A DNA stretch of 64,000 nucleotides from Chryseomicrobium excrementi (GTDB lineage: Bacteria > Bacillota > Bacilli > Bacillales_A > Planococcaceae), in the NCBI RefSeq assembly GCF_002798305.1, contig NZ_PCGR01000001.1, positions 558,001 through 622,000 of the forward strand. Direction: 5' to 3'. The notes beneath the pieces were generated by a model. The model was not told the origin of the DNA. It ran no database searches and saw only the letters and a program-made list of their open reading frames with translations. Below, one piece after another: positions 44,614 to 55,495 of this stretch. The translations under genes were made by a program, and so were the position numbers. Each line of letters begins with the position of its first letter. Position 1 is the stretch's first letter.

Positions 44614-45741
44614 TTAATCTTTATAGAAATCGAAGTCTTCTTGTGGTTCAAAGTCTTCGTAATCTTCTTCAACTGATTCTTCAAATGCGCGTGGGTAGAT
44701 TCCTAACTCACGAGCGTCCGTTTCACTCTTAATATCAATTTTCCATCCTGTCAATTTCGCTGCAAGACGTGCATTTTGACCACGTTTTCCGATAGCTAAA
44801 GACAATTGGAAATCCGGTACGACTACAGTAGTCGATTTGTCATCGTCGCTTACTTGTACATCCAATACTTGAGAAGGGCTTAGTGCATTTGCAACAAACT
44901 GTACAGGATCTTCTGACCATTCCACGATGTCGATTTTTTCACCGCCTAGTTCATTGACGATGGTTTGAACGCGAGCTCCTTTAGCACCTACACAGGCACC
45001 CACTGGATCTACATCTTCATGATGAGCGACAACTGAGATCTTAGAACGATCTCCCGCTTCACGTGCAATTGATTTGATTTCAACGATGCCGTCATAAATT
45101 TCAGGAACTTCCATCTCAAAAAGACGACGAAGTAACCCCGGATGCGTACGAGATACGAAGACTTGAGGCCCACGAGTAGTACGCTCTACTTTTGTAATAA
45201 ATACTTTGATTCGGTCATGTGGGCGGTATGTCTCCGTTGGAATCTGCTCATTTGTTGGAAGGACAGCTTCTACTTTACCAAGCCCCACATAAATGTTACG
45301 TGCATCTAGACGCTCTACGATACCATTAACGATATCCTCTTCACGGTCTACATACTCTTCATAAATTAAACCGCGCTCTGCTTCACGTACACGCTGAGTC
45401 ACGACTTGTTTAGCTGTTTGCGCAGCAATACGACCGAAGTTTCGCGGAGTCACTTCTTCTTCAATCACGTCACCCACTTGGTAGTGAGGATTGATTACTT
45501 GAGCATCTGCTAGAGATACTTGTAGGCGCTCATCTTCCACTTCTTCGACGACATCTTTGCGAGAATAAACAATCATAGATCCTGAATCCAGATTGATGTC
45601 TACACGCACGTTTTGTGCTTGATTGAAATTGCGTTTGTAGGCTGTAACTAAAGCCGCCTCAATCGCCTCAATTAGTACATCCCGTTTTATTCCTTTTTGT
45701 TGTTCAAGAGCCGTTAAGGCATCTAATAGTTCGCTGCTCAC
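44614..45741 (-). CDS. nusA: Transcription termination/antitermination factor NusA
   Basis: Binds RNA polymerase and nascent RNA, aiding pausing and termination. The 375-residue protein has an N-terminal RNAP-binding domain, an S1 domain (EYVDREEDIVNGIVERLDARNIYVGLGKVEAVLP) and two KH domains (VGACVGAKGARVQTIVNELGGEKIDIV; LAIGKRGQNARLAAKLTGWKIDI). A short acidic tail follows (EDYEDFEPQEDFDFYKD). It lacks the extra C-terminal repeats of E. coli, as usual in Bacillota. Two in-frame GTG codons exist; I chose 45741, eight bases after AAGGAG. Confidence 0.97.
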   Translation of the reverse strand: MSSELLDALTALEQQKGIKRDVLIEAIEAALVTAYKRNFNQAQNVRVDINLDSGSMIVYSRKDVVEEVEDERLQVSLADAQVINPHYQVGDVIEEEVTPRNFGRIAAQTAKQVVTQRVREAERGLIYEEYVDREEDIVNGIVERLDARNIYVGLGKVEAVLPTNEQIPTETYRPHDRIKVFITKVERTTRGPQVFVSRTHPGLLRRLFEMEVPEIYDGIVEIKSIAREAGDRSKISVVAHHEDVDPVGACVGAKGARVQTIVNELGGEKIDIVEWSEDPVQFVANALSPSQVLDVQVSDDDKSTTVVVPDFQLSLAIGKRGQNARLAAKLTGWKIDIKSETDARELGIYPRAFEESVEEDYEDFEPQEDFDFYKD

Positions 45742-45771
45742 AGCAATCACTCCTTATTTTACCTAATATGC

Positions 45772-46245
45772 TTAAAAATCAATTGCTAGACGCGCAAGTG
45801 CCACTTTGTCACGAGGAATCGTTACTTTGCGACGACGCGTTTTATCCTTGTATTCAATTACAGCACCCTCATCTTTAGAGTAGCTGAGGAGCGTTCCTTC
45901 AAATTCTTTACGTCCATCAATCGGTTCATATGTTTTGAAGAATACATATTCTCCGACCGCTTGAACATAATCCTCTTCTTTTTTAAGCGGACGTTCTGCT
46001 CCCGGAGAAGATACTTCTAAGAAATAGTTTTCTTTGATGGGATCCTTTTCATCTAAAATTTCGCTTACACGCTCGCTGACACGTGCACATTGTTCTATGT
46101 CAATGCTGCCACCTGGAACATCCACATAAATTCGTAAGAACCAGTCTCTACCTTCTTTGACGTATTCCACATCTACTAGTTCAAGGTTCAAGTCTGCGAT
46201 GATAGGAGCTACCATCTGCTCGATTTTTGTAACGATTTCCTGCAT
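45772..46245 (-). CDS. rimP: Ribosome maturation factor RimP
   Basis: A 157-residue 30S assembly factor, first gene of the nusA-infB operon. Typical segments are LELVDVEYVKEGRDWFLRIYVDVPGGSIDIEQCARVSERVSEILDEKDPIKENYFLEVSSPGAERPL and a C-terminal Sm-like domain. The ATG at 46245 follows AAGGAGG. The longer frame to 46419 runs through the leader and its hairpin and is not coding. The leader has a promoter and then a terminator-like hairpin. Confidence 0.96.
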   Translation of the reverse strand: MQEIVTKIEQMVAPIIADLNLELVDVEYVKEGRDWFLRIYVDVPGGSIDIEQCARVSERVSEILDEKDPIKENYFLEVSSPGAERPLKKEEDYVQAVGEYVFFKTYEPIDGRKEFEGTLLSYSKDEGAVIEYKDKTRRRKVTIPRDKVALARLAIDF

Positions 46246-46272
46246 AAAATCCTCCTTACTTTTGTCTTTAAA

Positions 46273-46302
46273 CAACAGAAAAGAGCGGGAAATCCCACTC
46301 TT
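46273..46302 (-). terminator. Terminator/attenuator in the rimP-nusA leader
   Basis: A stem AGAGTGGGA / TCCCGCTCT (one G-T pair, tiny loop) is followed on the minus strand by TTTTCTGTTG, a broken U-tract. It serves polC but lies downstream of the rimP promoter, so it can attenuate the rimP-nusA operon. Confidence 0.8.
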
Positions 46303-46333
46303 TGCGCAAAAGTTATCTACCATTCGTATGCCA

Positions 46334-46362
46334 ATCATACCATATATGGCGATCAGAAGCAA
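46334..46362 (-). promoter_or_regulatory. SigA promoter of the rimP-nusA-infB operon
   Basis: TTGCTT, a 17-base spacer and TATGAT on the minus strand lie just past the polC stop. Transcripts from it would meet the hairpin at about +25. Confidence 0.75.
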
Positions 46363-46369
46363 ATTGTAG

Positions 46370-49300
46370 CTAAAATAGTGACAATTGATTCGCGTCAGGC
46401 ATCCCGTCAAGACAACCAAGCGAATCTAAGTAGTCAATAATCGTGCGTGAAACCTTTCCGCGCTGCTGTAAATCTTCTTTTGATAAGAATTCACCGTTCT
46501 CACGAGCCCGCACTATTTGAAGGGCTACGTTTGTTCCAAGACCTGGAACCGCATTGAACGGAGGAATCAGTGTATTGCCTTCAATGACAAACTCAGTGGC
46601 TTTCGATTTATAAAGATCCACTTTCTGCATGCGGATACCCCGCTCGGACATCTCTAAAGCAATTTCTAGGACCGTTAGCAAACTTTTCTCTTTCGGACTA
46701 GCGTCTAACCCTTTTGAATTGATTTCTTGCAATCGTGCGCGAATCGTTTGGGAACCATTGATCATCGCTTGCAAGTCAAAATCAGATGCACGCACTGTAA
46801 AGTACGCTGCATAATAAAGGATTGGAAAATGCACTTTAAAGTACGCGATTCGCACTGCCATCAATACATAAGCAGAGGCGTGAGCTTTAGGGAACATATA
46901 CTTAATTTTCTTACAGGAATCGATATACCATGCTGGTACATTGTTCTTTTTCATTTCTTCTTCAAATTCTGGTGTCAAGCCTTTCCCTTTACGGACAGAC
47001 TCCATGATTTTAAATGCAAGGGATGGTTCAAGTCCTTGATAGATCAAGTAGACCATGATGTCATCTCGACAGCCGATCACATCGCTCAATTGGCAAGTTC
47101 CTGCTTGAATTAGTTCTTGTGCGTTACCAAGCCAGACATCCGTTCCGTGAGACAGACCAGAGATCTGTACGAGTTCAGAAAATGTAGAAGGCTTTGTTTC
47201 CTCTAACATCTGTCTTACAAATCGAGTTCCAAACTCCGGGATCCCGAGCGTCCCCGTTTTGCAGTCGATTTGTTCTTGCGTGACTCCAAGAGACTCTGTA
47301 CCACTGAAGATTTTCATCACTTCAGGGTCGTCAGTTGGAATCGTTTTTGGGTCAATACCCGACAGGTCTTGCAACATACGAATCACAGTTGGATCATCGT
47401 GGCCAAGGATATCGAGTTTTAGCAAGTTATCGTGAATGGAGTGGAAGTCAAAATGAGTTGTCTTCCAGCTGGAATCCTGTGCATCTGCAGGGAACTGGAT
47501 TGGCGAGAAATCGTAGATATCCATATAATCGGGTACTACGATGATTCCCCCTGGGTGTTGCCCTGTTGAGCGTTTCACTCCAGTACAGCCTTTCACTAGT
47601 CGGTCTACTTCTGCACCACGCATCACCAGATTGTGATCAGATGCATACCCTTTTACGTAGCCGTAAGCGGTCTTCTCAGCAACTGTTCCTATCGTTCCCG
47701 CACGGAACACATTGTCTTCACCGAACAATTCCTTCGTGTAATTGTGCGCAATTGGCTGGTATTCTCCACTAAAGTTCAAATCAATATCAGGAACCTTGTC
47801 TCCCTTAAATCCAAGAAACGTTTCAAACGGAATATCTTGCCCATCTTTTTTATAAAGAATGTTGCAATCCGGACACTCTTTATCCGGTAAATCGTAACCT
47901 GATCCAACAGAACCGTCTTGGAAGAACTCGGACTTTTTACATTCTGGACAGACATAATGCGGAGGTAATGGATTCACTTCCGTGATGTCTGTCAAGGTGG
48001 CTACAAGCGAGGATCCAACAGATCCACGGGATCCAACTAGATAGCCATCATCCAATGATTTTTTAACAAGCTTATGAGAAATCAGATAGATGACTCCAAA
48101 GCCATGTCCGATGATGGAGGTCAGTTCTTTCTCGATCCGAGCTGAGACGATTTCAGGAAGTTCGTCTCCGTAAATCTCTTTAGCACGACTATACGTAAGC
48201 TCTTTAATCTCATCGTCTGCCCCTTCAATTTTCGGAGCAAACAAGTCATCTTTAATTGGTTTCACGTCACCGATTCGGTTAGCGATGGCTTGGGAGTTCT
48301 CCACAACAATCTGATGCGCTGTTTCTTTTCCTAAGAAATCAAATGCTTCTAACATCTCGTCTGTCGTGCGGAAGTGAACCTTTGGAAGCTCATGACGGTT
48401 TAGTGGATTCGCTCCTCCCATGCCGCTGACAAGAATCTTTCGGTAAATCGCATCATTTTCTGTTAAATAATGCACATTCCCTGTTGCTACTACAGGCCTG
48501 TTTATCCGTTTTCCAAGCTTGATCATTTTACGAATGATGTCTTCTAAATTCCATTCATCTCGAACTAGCTCTAACTCTATAAGGTGTTGGTACACTTCTT
48601 TGGGATGGACTTCTAAGTAATCATAGAACTTTGCAATCTGTTCCACTTGTTCTAATGGTTTTTGCATCAGTCCTTCAAAAACCTCACCTTTATCACAGCC
48701 AGAACCGATCAGTAAGCCTTTTCGGTATTTTTGAAGTGTCGAACGCGTGATACGAGGAACCCGATAAAATGTCTTCACATGAGATAATGAGACCAAGTGG
48801 AAAAGATTTTTTAAACCTTCATCATTTATTGCGAGAATCGTACAGTGCGAAGGCCTTCCTCGTTTGTACGCATCGCCTTCACCGACATAGTCATTTAATT
48901 GATTGTGATTTGTGATTCCTCGCTGCTCTGCTTCTTTTAATAAGTGCAAGAGTAAATATCCAGTAGCCTCGCAGTCATAAATGGCTCGGTGAGCCTGCGT
49001 GAGTTCGATATTGAACTTTTTAGCAAGCGTTCCTAAACGGTGATTCTTCATTTCAGGATGCAAGAAGCGCGCAAGCTCTAATGTATCAATGACGGGGTGA
49101 TCCGAAGTTTCAATTCCTGTCTTCCGATACGCTTCGTATAAGAAGCCCATATCGAATGAAGCATTATGTGCTACAACGATCGCATCTCCAATAAATGTAT
49201 GAAATTCTTTTGCTACTTGATCGAGTTCAGGAGCATCTCGAACCATGTCATCTGTAATACCTGTCAATTCAATCGTAGTAGCAGATAACGTTTGGTGCGG

Positions 49301-50683
49301 ATTCACAAAACGTTCGAACTTATCTACTATAGCGCCGTCTCGTATCTTCACAGCAGCAAGTTCAATGATTTTGTCATAAGTCGCGGATAGTCCCGTTGTC
49401 TCTACGTCAAATACAATAAAGTCCGCATGTTCTAGATTTCGATTTACAGGCTCATAAGCAATGGGAACGCCATCATGAACTAAACTTGCCTCTAATCCAT
49501 AGATGACTTTGATACCGTTAGCTTTACCAGCAGCATACGCGTCAGGAAACGCCTGGACATTTCCGTGATCCGTAATGGCAATTGCAGGATGTCCCCATTT
49601 GGCCGCTTGTTTGATCAATTCTCCAACCGGAGTGACCGCATCCATCGCACTCATAGGTGAATGCATATGGAGCTCAACACGCTTTTGTCCTTCAGGCGCT
49701 TTATCTTGCTTCACTTCAGGTCGGATTTCATTCATATCTTGCGCCATCATGATCAAATCACGAACAAATGTATCGTTTTGAACAGACCCTCTTGTGCGAA
49801 TCCACATTCCTTTTTTCAGGCGCTCCATCATTTGGACATCTTCTTTGTCTCTTGAGAACATCTTCACGAGTATTGAATCCGTATAGTCTGTAATTTTCGC
49901 TGTCAGTAAAGAACGCCCGCTTCGAAGTTCTTTGATTTCCACATCAAATACAAATCCTTCAATTGTAATTCGGCGTTCCTCATCTTGGATGCGACGGATT
50001 TCCACAACGGGCTCATCCTGCTTAATTTGGACACCAAGTTGGAACGGTCCTTGAGGCACAGTGTCATCTGTGGCATTTTGTTCTCGATTCATCTGGTCAG
50101 CGAGGGCTTTACGGCTGAGTTCTTCCTCTTCTTGACGCTTCTGTTCAAAGAACTGACGCTGCATTTCAGCAAGTTGTTCCGTATTTTCCTCTAGTACACA
50201 ATCAAACCGGACCGAGTGGATGCCAAGTTTTTGATAGGCACCTGCAAGGGACGGGAAGTACTTGGTTTGAAGAGTTCGAAGCTCAAGCTCTTGCGCGCAT
50301 TTCACGCGAACAAGTTGTCCTTCTACCTGAGGCGTTTGAGAAGCAAGTAACTCCTTCAAAGGAGGACTCATCTCATAAAAAGATTCAACGACGTCCAGCC
50401 AATAAGCCGGAATCACCTCAGCAAGATCATAAGGTCCTGTCAGTTGAATCTCTAGATCTACAACTGCAATACCTTTGAAGCGTTCGACTAGACGTTTTTT
50501 AAACTCTCGGAAAATGGGGCCAGGAAGAGCCTGTTGTCCAACGAGACGGAATTTCCATAAGCGATCTTTTTTATGTACAGTCAATTTTTCAAGCTCGTAA
50601 CTTTCAAATGCATCACTATAGCTATCTTCTTCTAACTCGAGCTGTTGCAATAGAAGGAGCATTTTCATTCGATTGGTTTGCAT
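46370..50683 (-). CDS. polC: DNA polymerase III alpha subunit PolC (Gram-positive type)
   Basis: The leading replicative polymerase with built-in proofreading. The 1437-residue protein has N-terminal tau-binding and OB domains and a PHP domain ([17 protein letters not shown]...[17 protein letters not shown]). The inserted DEDD exonuclease follows ([26 protein letters not shown]). Next come the polymerase core ([24 protein letters not shown]) and a zinc-binding CPECKK...CPDC. The ribosome site GGAGG precedes 50683. In B. subtilis proS separates rseP and polC; it is missing here. Confidence 0.99.
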   Translation of the reverse strand: MQTNRMKMLLLLQQLELEEDSYSDAFESYELEKLTVHKKDRLWKFRLVGQQALPGPIFREFKKRLVERFKGIAVVDLEIQLTGPYDLAEVIPAYWLDVVESFYEMSPPLKELLASQTPQVEGQLVRVKCAQELELRTLQTKYFPSLAGAYQKLGIHSVRFDCVLEENTEQLAEMQRQFFEQKRQEEEELSRKALADQMNREQNATDDTVPQGPFQLGVQIKQDEPVVEIRRIQDEERRITIEGFVFDVEIKELRSGRSLLTAKITDYTDSILVKMFSRDKEDVQMMERLKKGMWIRTRGSVQNDTFVRDLIMMAQDMNEIRPEVKQDKAPEGQKRVELHMHSPMSAMDAVTPVGELIKQAAKWGHPAIAITDHGNVQAFPDAYAAGKANGIKVIYGLEASLVHDGVPIAYEPVNRNLEHADFIVFDVETTGLSATYDKIIELAAVKIRDGAIVDKFERFVNPHQTLSATTIELTGITDDMVRDAPELDQVAKEFHTFIGDAIVVAHNASFDMGFLYEAYRKTGIETSDHPVIDTLELARFLHPEMKNHRLGTLAKKFNIELTQAHRAIYDCEATGYLLLHLLKEAEQRGITNHNQLNDYVGEGDAYKRGRPSHCTILAINDEGLKNLFHLVSLSHVKTFYRVPRITRSTLQKYRKGLLIGSGCDKGEVFEGLMQKPLEQVEQIAKFYDYLEVHPKEVYQHLIELELVRDEWNLEDIIRKMIKLGKRINRPVVATGNVHYLTENDAIYRKILVSGMGGANPLNRHELPKVHFRTTDEMLEAFDFLGKETAHQIVVENSQAIANRIGDVKPIKDDLFAPKIEGADDEIKELTYSRAKEIYGDELPEIVSARIEKELTSIIGHGFGVIYLISHKLVKKSLDDGYLVGSRGSVGSSLVATLTDITEVNPLPPHYVCPECKKSEFFQDGSVGSGYDLPDKECPDCNILYKKDGQDIPFETFLGFKGDKVPDIDLNFSGEYQPIAHNYTKELFGEDNVFRAGTIGTVAEKTAYGYVKGYASDHNLVMRGAEVDRLVKGCTGVKRSTGQHPGGIIVVPDYMDIYDFSPIQFPADAQDSSWKTTHFDFHSIHDNLLKLDILGHDDPTVIRMLQDLSGIDPKTIPTDDPEVMKIFSGTESLGVTQEQIDCKTGTLGIPEFGTRFVRQMLEETKPSTFSELVQISGLSHGTDVWLGNAQELIQAGTCQLSDVIGCRDDIMVYLIYQGLEPSLAFKIMESVRKGKGLTPEFEEEMKKNNVPAWYIDSCKKIKYMFPKAHASAYVLMAVRIAYFKVHFPILYYAAYFTVRASDFDLQAMINGSQTIRARLQEINSKGLDASPKEKSLLTVLEIALEMSERGIRMQKVDLYKSKATEFVIEGNTLIPPFNAVPGLGTNVALQIVRARENGEFLSKEDLQQRGKVSRTIIDYLDSLGCLDGMPDANQLSLF

Positions 50684-50702
50684 AGGGGTCCCTCCTTACC
50701 GT

Positions 50703-50737
50703 AAAAATAAGGGAAAGTTCAGCATGTGAACTTTCCC
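50703..50737 (-). terminator. Intrinsic terminator after rseP
   Basis: An 11-bp perfect stem GGGAAAGTTCA / TGAACTTTCCC with a five-base loop runs into TTATTTTT on the minus strand, between rseP and polC. Confidence 0.92.
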
Positions 50738-50747
50738 CAGGTCTTCA

Positions 50748-52001
50748 TTAAAAGAAAAAGCGTTGAATATCGTTCCAAGTAACGACAACCATCAATACCA
50801 TCAGCAACATGATGCCCACAAAGTGGACCATGCCTTCCCGTTGCTTGTCGATCGGACGTCCTCGCAATGCTTCAAATCCGAAGAATAACAAGCGCCCGCC
50901 ATCTAATGCCGGTAAAGGAAGCAAGTTCATAATACCAAGATTGATACTTAAAACTGCTGTCCAGTTCATGAGATTGAATATTCCAAACTTCGCAACTTCT
51001 TCCGTTGCTTTGTAGATACCAACTGGCCCTGATAAATCATCGATACTGAACTGACCGGTAATCAAATTACCGAGTAGCTGGAAGATCAAAATGGTCCATT
51101 CATACGTTTGTGTCGCCCCGTAAGTAAAAGAGCCTAACACAGACTTTTCAAGCGGACTTTGAATCCCAATCTGTCCAATGGTCTGTTCTCCATTTTCAAC
51201 GGCATTAGGTGTGATTTCAAGAGTCACAGGCTGACCGTCTCGCTCCAGGTCAAACGTAAGTGGTGTTTCTGGGTTCTCTTGAATCGTAAGCGCCATCTCT
51301 TCCCATGAAGAAATCGCTTGACCGTCTATCGCAGTGACTTCATCGCCTTGCATCAGCCCAGACTCTGCAGCAGGTGAATCTGCCATGATCGTGCTGATCA
51401 AAGGCTCATCCGTGGGAATTCCTCGGAAAAGCGCAAGTGCTGTAAACACTAAAAACGCTAGAATAAAGTTGAACAAAGGACCTGCAAAGATTGCGAGCGA
51501 CCGTTGTCCCACAGTTTTAGAATGGAACTGACGATCAAACGGTGCAATTAAAGATTCGCGACCAGATTCATTCACTTTCGCATCACGTGCAATGGAATAG
51601 CGTACAAATTGTTCAGATTCATCATAGCCTTCGATGTACATGTCTTTCATTAAATCCGCACGCTCGACTTCTAAAAAGTGCATATCGGGCAAATAATTCT
51701 TTTGGTTCATCACCAATAAATCCACTTCACCCACATCATTTAATCGGACACCCACTCGGTAACCTGGTTGCAAGTCGATAGCGTCGAGATCTTCACCTGC
51801 CATACGGACATAACCACCAATCGGTAGGAGGCGAATGGTATAAACTGTTTCACCTTTTGTATAGCCAATTAATTTAGGTCCCATTCCGATTGCAAATTCT
51901 CGAACCATGATCCCTGCTCGTTTTGCAAAGATAAAATGGCCGAGTTCATGAAAAAACACGATGGATCCGAATATCAATATAAACGCAATAGCTGTTTCCA
52001 T
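50748..52001 (-). CDS. rseP: Site-2 zinc protease RseP/RasP
   Basis: A membrane-embedded metalloprotease that cuts anti-sigma factors and leftover signal peptides inside the membrane. The 417-residue protein has HELGH at 18-22 in the first helix, a PDZ domain (MADSPAAESGLMQGDEVTAIDGQAISSWEEM), and the second metal-ligand motif NLLPLPALDGGRLLF. It follows dxr in the conserved frr-uppS-cdsA-dxr-rseP order. A terminator and polC follow, with no proS. Confidence 0.97.
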   Translation of the reverse strand: METAIAFILIFGSIVFFHELGHFIFAKRAGIMVREFAIGMGPKLIGYTKGETVYTIRLLPIGGYVRMAGEDLDAIDLQPGYRVGVRLNDVGEVDLLVMNQKNYLPDMHFLEVERADLMKDMYIEGYDESEQFVRYSIARDAKVNESGRESLIAPFDRQFHSKTVGQRSLAIFAGPLFNFILAFLVFTALALFRGIPTDEPLISTIMADSPAAESGLMQGDEVTAIDGQAISSWEEMALTIQENPETPLTFDLERDGQPVTLEITPNAVENGEQTIGQIGIQSPLEKSVLGSFTYGATQTYEWTILIFQLLGNLITGQFSIDDLSGPVGIYKATEEVAKFGIFNLMNWTAVLSINLGIMNLLPLPALDGGRLLFFGFEALRGRPIDKQREGMVHFVGIMLLMVLMVVVTWNDIQRFFF

Positions 52002-52031
52002 GTTACCCCACCTTCATTTCTTACAGTATGC

Positions 52032-53177
52032 TTAGTGTACCATGTTTTCAACCATTCTTCTTGTATCAGCATCCACAGCTAAGATGGTTTCTAGTGATGG
52101 TTTGTGAATCACTTGATGACGCTCAAGCGCTTTCTCGATTGCTGTATCGATAGCTAAAAAAGAAATTTTTTCTTGCAAGAAGAGACTGACGGCCGCTTCG
52201 TTGGCCGCATTTAAAACGGTTGTAGCTGTGCCTCCGATTTTCCCTGCTTGAATTGCAAGGTCTAACGCTTTGTAACGCTCCAAATCCATCTTCTCAAAAT
52301 GCAGCTTCCCAATGTCTACTAAATTCAATCGTTTGCCTTGTGGTAGTGGGAAACGGTCAGGGTATGTCAAAGCGTACTGAATTGGAACTCGCATATCAGG
52401 AGTTCCTAGCTGTGCCATGACACTCGTATCTACAAACTCAATCATAGAATGAATAATACTTTCTCGGTGCAACAACACTTCAATATCTTCATATGGCATA
52501 TCAAACAATACGTGAGCTTCGATGACCTCAAGACCTTTGTTCATCATTGTCGCAGAGTCTATTGTGATTTTGCTGCCCATGGACCAGTTAGGATGATTCA
52601 AGGCATCCTGAACGGTTACTTGTTGAAGCTCCGCACGAGTTTTATCTCGGAAGCTGCCTCCAGAAGCAGTGATAATCAATTTATTGATTTGTTTTGGATT
52701 TTCTCCATTTAATGCTTGAAATAGAGCAGAATGCTCACTATCTACAGGTAAGATAGCAACTTGATGTTTGCGAGCAGCTTCCATTACTAAGTGACCCGCT
52801 GTGACAAGAGTCTCTTTATTAGCAATGGCAATTGTTATCCCTTTCTCAATCGCTCTTAAAGTAGGTTGCAGCCCAACACTTCCAAGCACGGCATTGACAA
52901 GCAACTCAGCTCCAGAATCTGCTGCGACAGCTACAAGACCCTCTGCCCCGAAGACTACAGTTGCCTCAGGTAAAGCATCTTGTACTCTCTTCACGTCCCT
53001 TTCATTCGCTACAGAGACAAGCGGGACATGGAATTCACGTGCAATCTCAATCGCTTGATTCACTTGCTGTCCAACTGAGAATGCCACTAGTTTAAAATGT
53101 TCTGGGTGTGTGCGAAGTACATCTAATGTTTGGAGACCAATGGATCCTGTTGCTCCAAGTAAACTAATCTTTTTCAT
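52032..53177 (-). CDS. dxr: 1-deoxy-D-xylulose 5-phosphate reductoisomerase
   Basis: Commits carbon to the MEP isoprenoid pathway by making MEP. The 381-residue protein has the NADPH motif [15 protein letters not shown] at the start, [21 protein letters not shown] and the [11 protein letters not shown] metal/substrate region. It lies 30 bases after cdsA and precedes rseP. The undecaprenyl synthase UppS, which uses the pathway's products, is two genes upstream. Confidence 0.98.
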   Translation of the reverse strand: MKKISLLGATGSIGLQTLDVLRTHPEHFKLVAFSVGQQVNQAIEIAREFHVPLVSVANERDVKRVQDALPEATVVFGAEGLVAVAADSGAELLVNAVLGSVGLQPTLRAIEKGITIAIANKETLVTAGHLVMEAARKHQVAILPVDSEHSALFQALNGENPKQINKLIITASGGSFRDKTRAELQQVTVQDALNHPNWSMGSKITIDSATMMNKGLEVIEAHVLFDMPYEDIEVLLHRESIIHSMIEFVDTSVMAQLGTPDMRVPIQYALTYPDRFPLPQGKRLNLVDIGKLHFEKMDLERYKALDLAIQAGKIGGTATTVLNAANEAAVSLFLQEKISFLAIDTAIEKALERHQVIHKPSLETILAVDADTRRMVENMVH

Positions 53178-53209
53178 CCGGCAATCTCCTCATCGATCAG
53201 ATCTATGAT

Positions 53210-54001
53210 TTATACAAAATGTAAAAAGTGCAATAACGGAATTACAAATAGCAGGGAATCAAAGCGGTCTAAGATTCCACCATGGCCCGGAAGCAATGTA
53301 CCGGAATCTTTTACATGGTAATGACGTTTAATAGCCGATTCCGCCAAGTCACCAAACTGCCCGATGATAGAAGCAGCGATTGTTACAAATAGAAGTTGCA
53401 GAAGAGAATCTGCAAATGGGAATAACCAGTTTAGTACAAAGGCAAATACAATAGCTGCTAAGACACCGCCATAAAATCCTTCGACTGTCTTGTTCGGAGA
53501 AATCTCTGGCCACAATTTTTTCTTACCAAACTTTCTCCCTGTAAAGTAAGCTCCAGAATCTGTCGTCCATACAATCAACAGCGCAAAAACAACGTAAATC
53601 AAACCGTCCATGCGTGTCTCAATTAAATAGTAGAAACCGATTCCAATGTAGAGCATGCCAAAAAATACAAATGCAGCATCATCGTATGTAAATGTGTTTT
53701 TAACTAACACGGCATACAAAAGCAGCATAAACACTAATACAAAGACCAATGTCATTTTGTCATGTCCCGTCCACCCTAAGAGTGCATCCTCATATTTTAT
53801 AGGTAGTAGCAACACATAAAGATTGATCAGTGCGAGCGCTCCCGGTATGGAAACTAAGCGAATTTGTTTCATCCGCAAAATTTCATAAAGAGCAATCGTC
53901 GCTAGCGCATAAATTGCAAGAGTAAATGGGATACCACCTAGCCATACTAGAGGTATAAATAACGCCATCGCTATGACAGCGGTAATAATCCGTTCTTTCA
54001 T
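53210..54001 (-). CDS. cdsA: Phosphatidate cytidylyltransferase
   Basis: Makes CDP-diacylglycerol, the precursor used by PgsA. The 263-residue membrane protein has about eight helices and the family signature near the C-terminus (SIIGQFGDLAESAIKRHYHVKDSGTLLPGHGGILDRFDSLLF). Its start overlaps the uppS stop by four bases. Confidence 0.97.
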   Translation of the reverse strand: MKERIITAVIAMALFIPLVWLGGIPFTLAIYALATIALYEILRMKQIRLVSIPGALALINLYVLLLPIKYEDALLGWTGHDKMTLVFVLVFMLLLYAVLVKNTFTYDDAAFVFFGMLYIGIGFYYLIETRMDGLIYVVFALLIVWTTDSGAYFTGRKFGKKKLWPEISPNKTVEGFYGGVLAAIVFAFVLNWLFPFADSLLQLLFVTIAASIIGQFGDLAESAIKRHYHVKDSGTLLPGHGGILDRFDSLLFVIPLLHFLHFV

Positions 54002-54774
54002 TTCGTTTGTTCCTCCAGTCCGCCATATCGTCGGTTCCGAGATTGATACACTTGAATCGCTTCTAGTAGGCAGGCCTCGTCAAAATCTGGCCACAAGACA
54101 TCTGTAAACCAAAACTCTGTATAAGCAAGCTGCCACAGCATAAAATTGCTCAAGCGGACTTCTCCACTCGTACGGATCAAGAGGTCAGGTTCTACCAAAT
54201 GTTTTGTCATCAAATGTTCGCTGATGCACTGTTCTGAAATATCATGGGGAGCTAACTCTCCTTTTTGAACAGCTTCCGTAATTGCTTTCACTGCATGTAC
54301 GATTTCTGTTCGACTGCCATAATTGAGTGCAAAGTTTAAAATAAGTCCGGTATTGTGACTCGTCTCATCAATTGCTCGCTGCACAGCACGTTGTGTATGT
54401 TGAGGGAGAGAATCGAAATCTCCCATAATCTGTACTTGTACATTTTTTTCAATGAGCTCTGGCAAATACGTGCTTAAAAATTCTTCGGGAAGACGCATTA
54501 AAAATTCGACCTCTTTTTTAGGTCGAGACCAGTTTTCCGTTGAAAATGCATAGAGAGTGAGTACTTTTACACCGATGTCATTTGCATAGCGTGTAATTTT
54601 CCGCACTGTCTTCATGCCTTCATGATGTCCTGCTATGCGAGGAAGCGCACGCTTAGTTGCCCATCGTCCGTTACCGTCCATAATGATGGCAATGTGTTCC
54701 GGTATTGGACCAGCGATTGTCTGCTCGTCGCCTTCAGTTGATGTGTGCTTTTGTGTAAAAAGCTTTTTAAACAT
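53998..54774 (-). CDS. uppS: Undecaprenyl pyrophosphate synthase (cis-prenyltransferase)
   Basis: Makes the C55 lipid carrier for cell-wall synthesis. The 258-residue protein has the catalytic IMDGNGRWAT with Asp33, plus NFALNYGSRTEIVHA, DLLIRTSGEVRLSNFMLWQLAYTE and FTDVLWPDF. I chose the ATG at 54774, with GGAGG nine bases upstream; the frame to 54834 adds a non-family segment. It overlaps cdsA by four bases. Confidence 0.97.
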   Translation of the reverse strand: MFKKLFTQKHTSTEGDEQTIAGPIPEHIAIIMDGNGRWATKRALPRIAGHHEGMKTVRKITRYANDIGVKVLTLYAFSTENWSRPKKEVEFLMRLPEEFLSTYLPELIEKNVQVQIMGDFDSLPQHTQRAVQRAIDETSHNTGLILNFALNYGSRTEIVHAVKAITEAVQKGELAPHDISEQCISEHLMTKHLVEPDLLIRTSGEVRLSNFMLWQLAYTEFWFTDVLWPDFDEACLLEAIQVYQSRNRRYGGLEEQTK

Positions 54775-54900
54775 GTATAAGTTCCTCCAAACGCTCGTAT
54801 CAAAACATATATATCCTATCATACCAAATTTCATACAAGTTATGAGTCGATTTTTTAACTTTCACCATATGAACGCTTTTTTGAGCGGAAGGTTTCGAGA

Positions 54901-54932
54901 CAAAAGAAAAGCATCCTCCGAAGAGGACGCTT
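54901..54932 (-). terminator. Intrinsic terminator after frr
   Basis: A stem AAGCGTCCTC / GAGGATGCTT with a stable TTCG loop is followed by TTCTTTT on the minus strand, just past the frr stop. Confidence 0.85.
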
Positions 54933-54937
54933 GGGAC

Positions 54938-55495
54938 CTAGATTTCCATGATCTCGTTTTCTTTTTCTTTTGCAAGTTCATCGATTTTTGCGATGTACTG
55001 GTCTGTTAGTTTTTGAACCTCATCTTGGTAGCTACGTAAATCGTCTTCTGTGATCTCACCATTCTTTTCAAGCTTCTTCAAATCCTCATTTCCATCACGG
55101 CGCACGTTACGGATATGCACTTTTGCTTCTTCAGCTTCTTTTTTCACAAGCTTTGCAAGATCTTTACGGCGCTCTTCTGTTAGTGCTGGAACAGCTAGAC
55201 GAATGACAGAACCATCATTTGTTGGAGAAATCCCAAGATCAGATTTCATGATGGCTTTTTCAATATCATTGATAACAGTTTTGTCATAAGGCTGAATCAC
55301 TAGAAGGCGAGCTTCTGGAGTTGAAATCCCAGCCATTTGATTGATTGGAGTTGGAGAACCATAGTAATCTACAGTAATTTTATCTAGAAGAGATGCATTG
55401 GCACGACCTGCACGAATCGTAGCAATTTCGCGTGAATAGGCTTGTACCGATTTCTCCATCTTATCTTTTGTTTGATCGATAACTTGCTTCGACAT
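54938..55495 (-). CDS. frr: Ribosome recycling factor
   Basis: A 185-residue tRNA-shaped protein that splits post-termination ribosomes with EF-G. It is typical throughout: [64 protein letters not shown]. The start shares a base with the pyrH stop (TAATG), with AAGGAGG inside pyrH, so translation is coupled. Confidence 0.99.
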   Translation of the reverse strand: MSKQVIDQTKDKMEKSVQAYSREIATIRAGRANASLLDKITVDYYGSPTPINQMAGISTPEARLLVIQPYDKTVINDIEKAIMKSDLGISPTNDGSVIRLAVPALTEERRKDLAKLVKKEAEEAKVHIRNVRRDGNEDLKKLEKNGEITEDDLRSYQDEVQKLTDQYIAKIDELAKEKENEIMEI

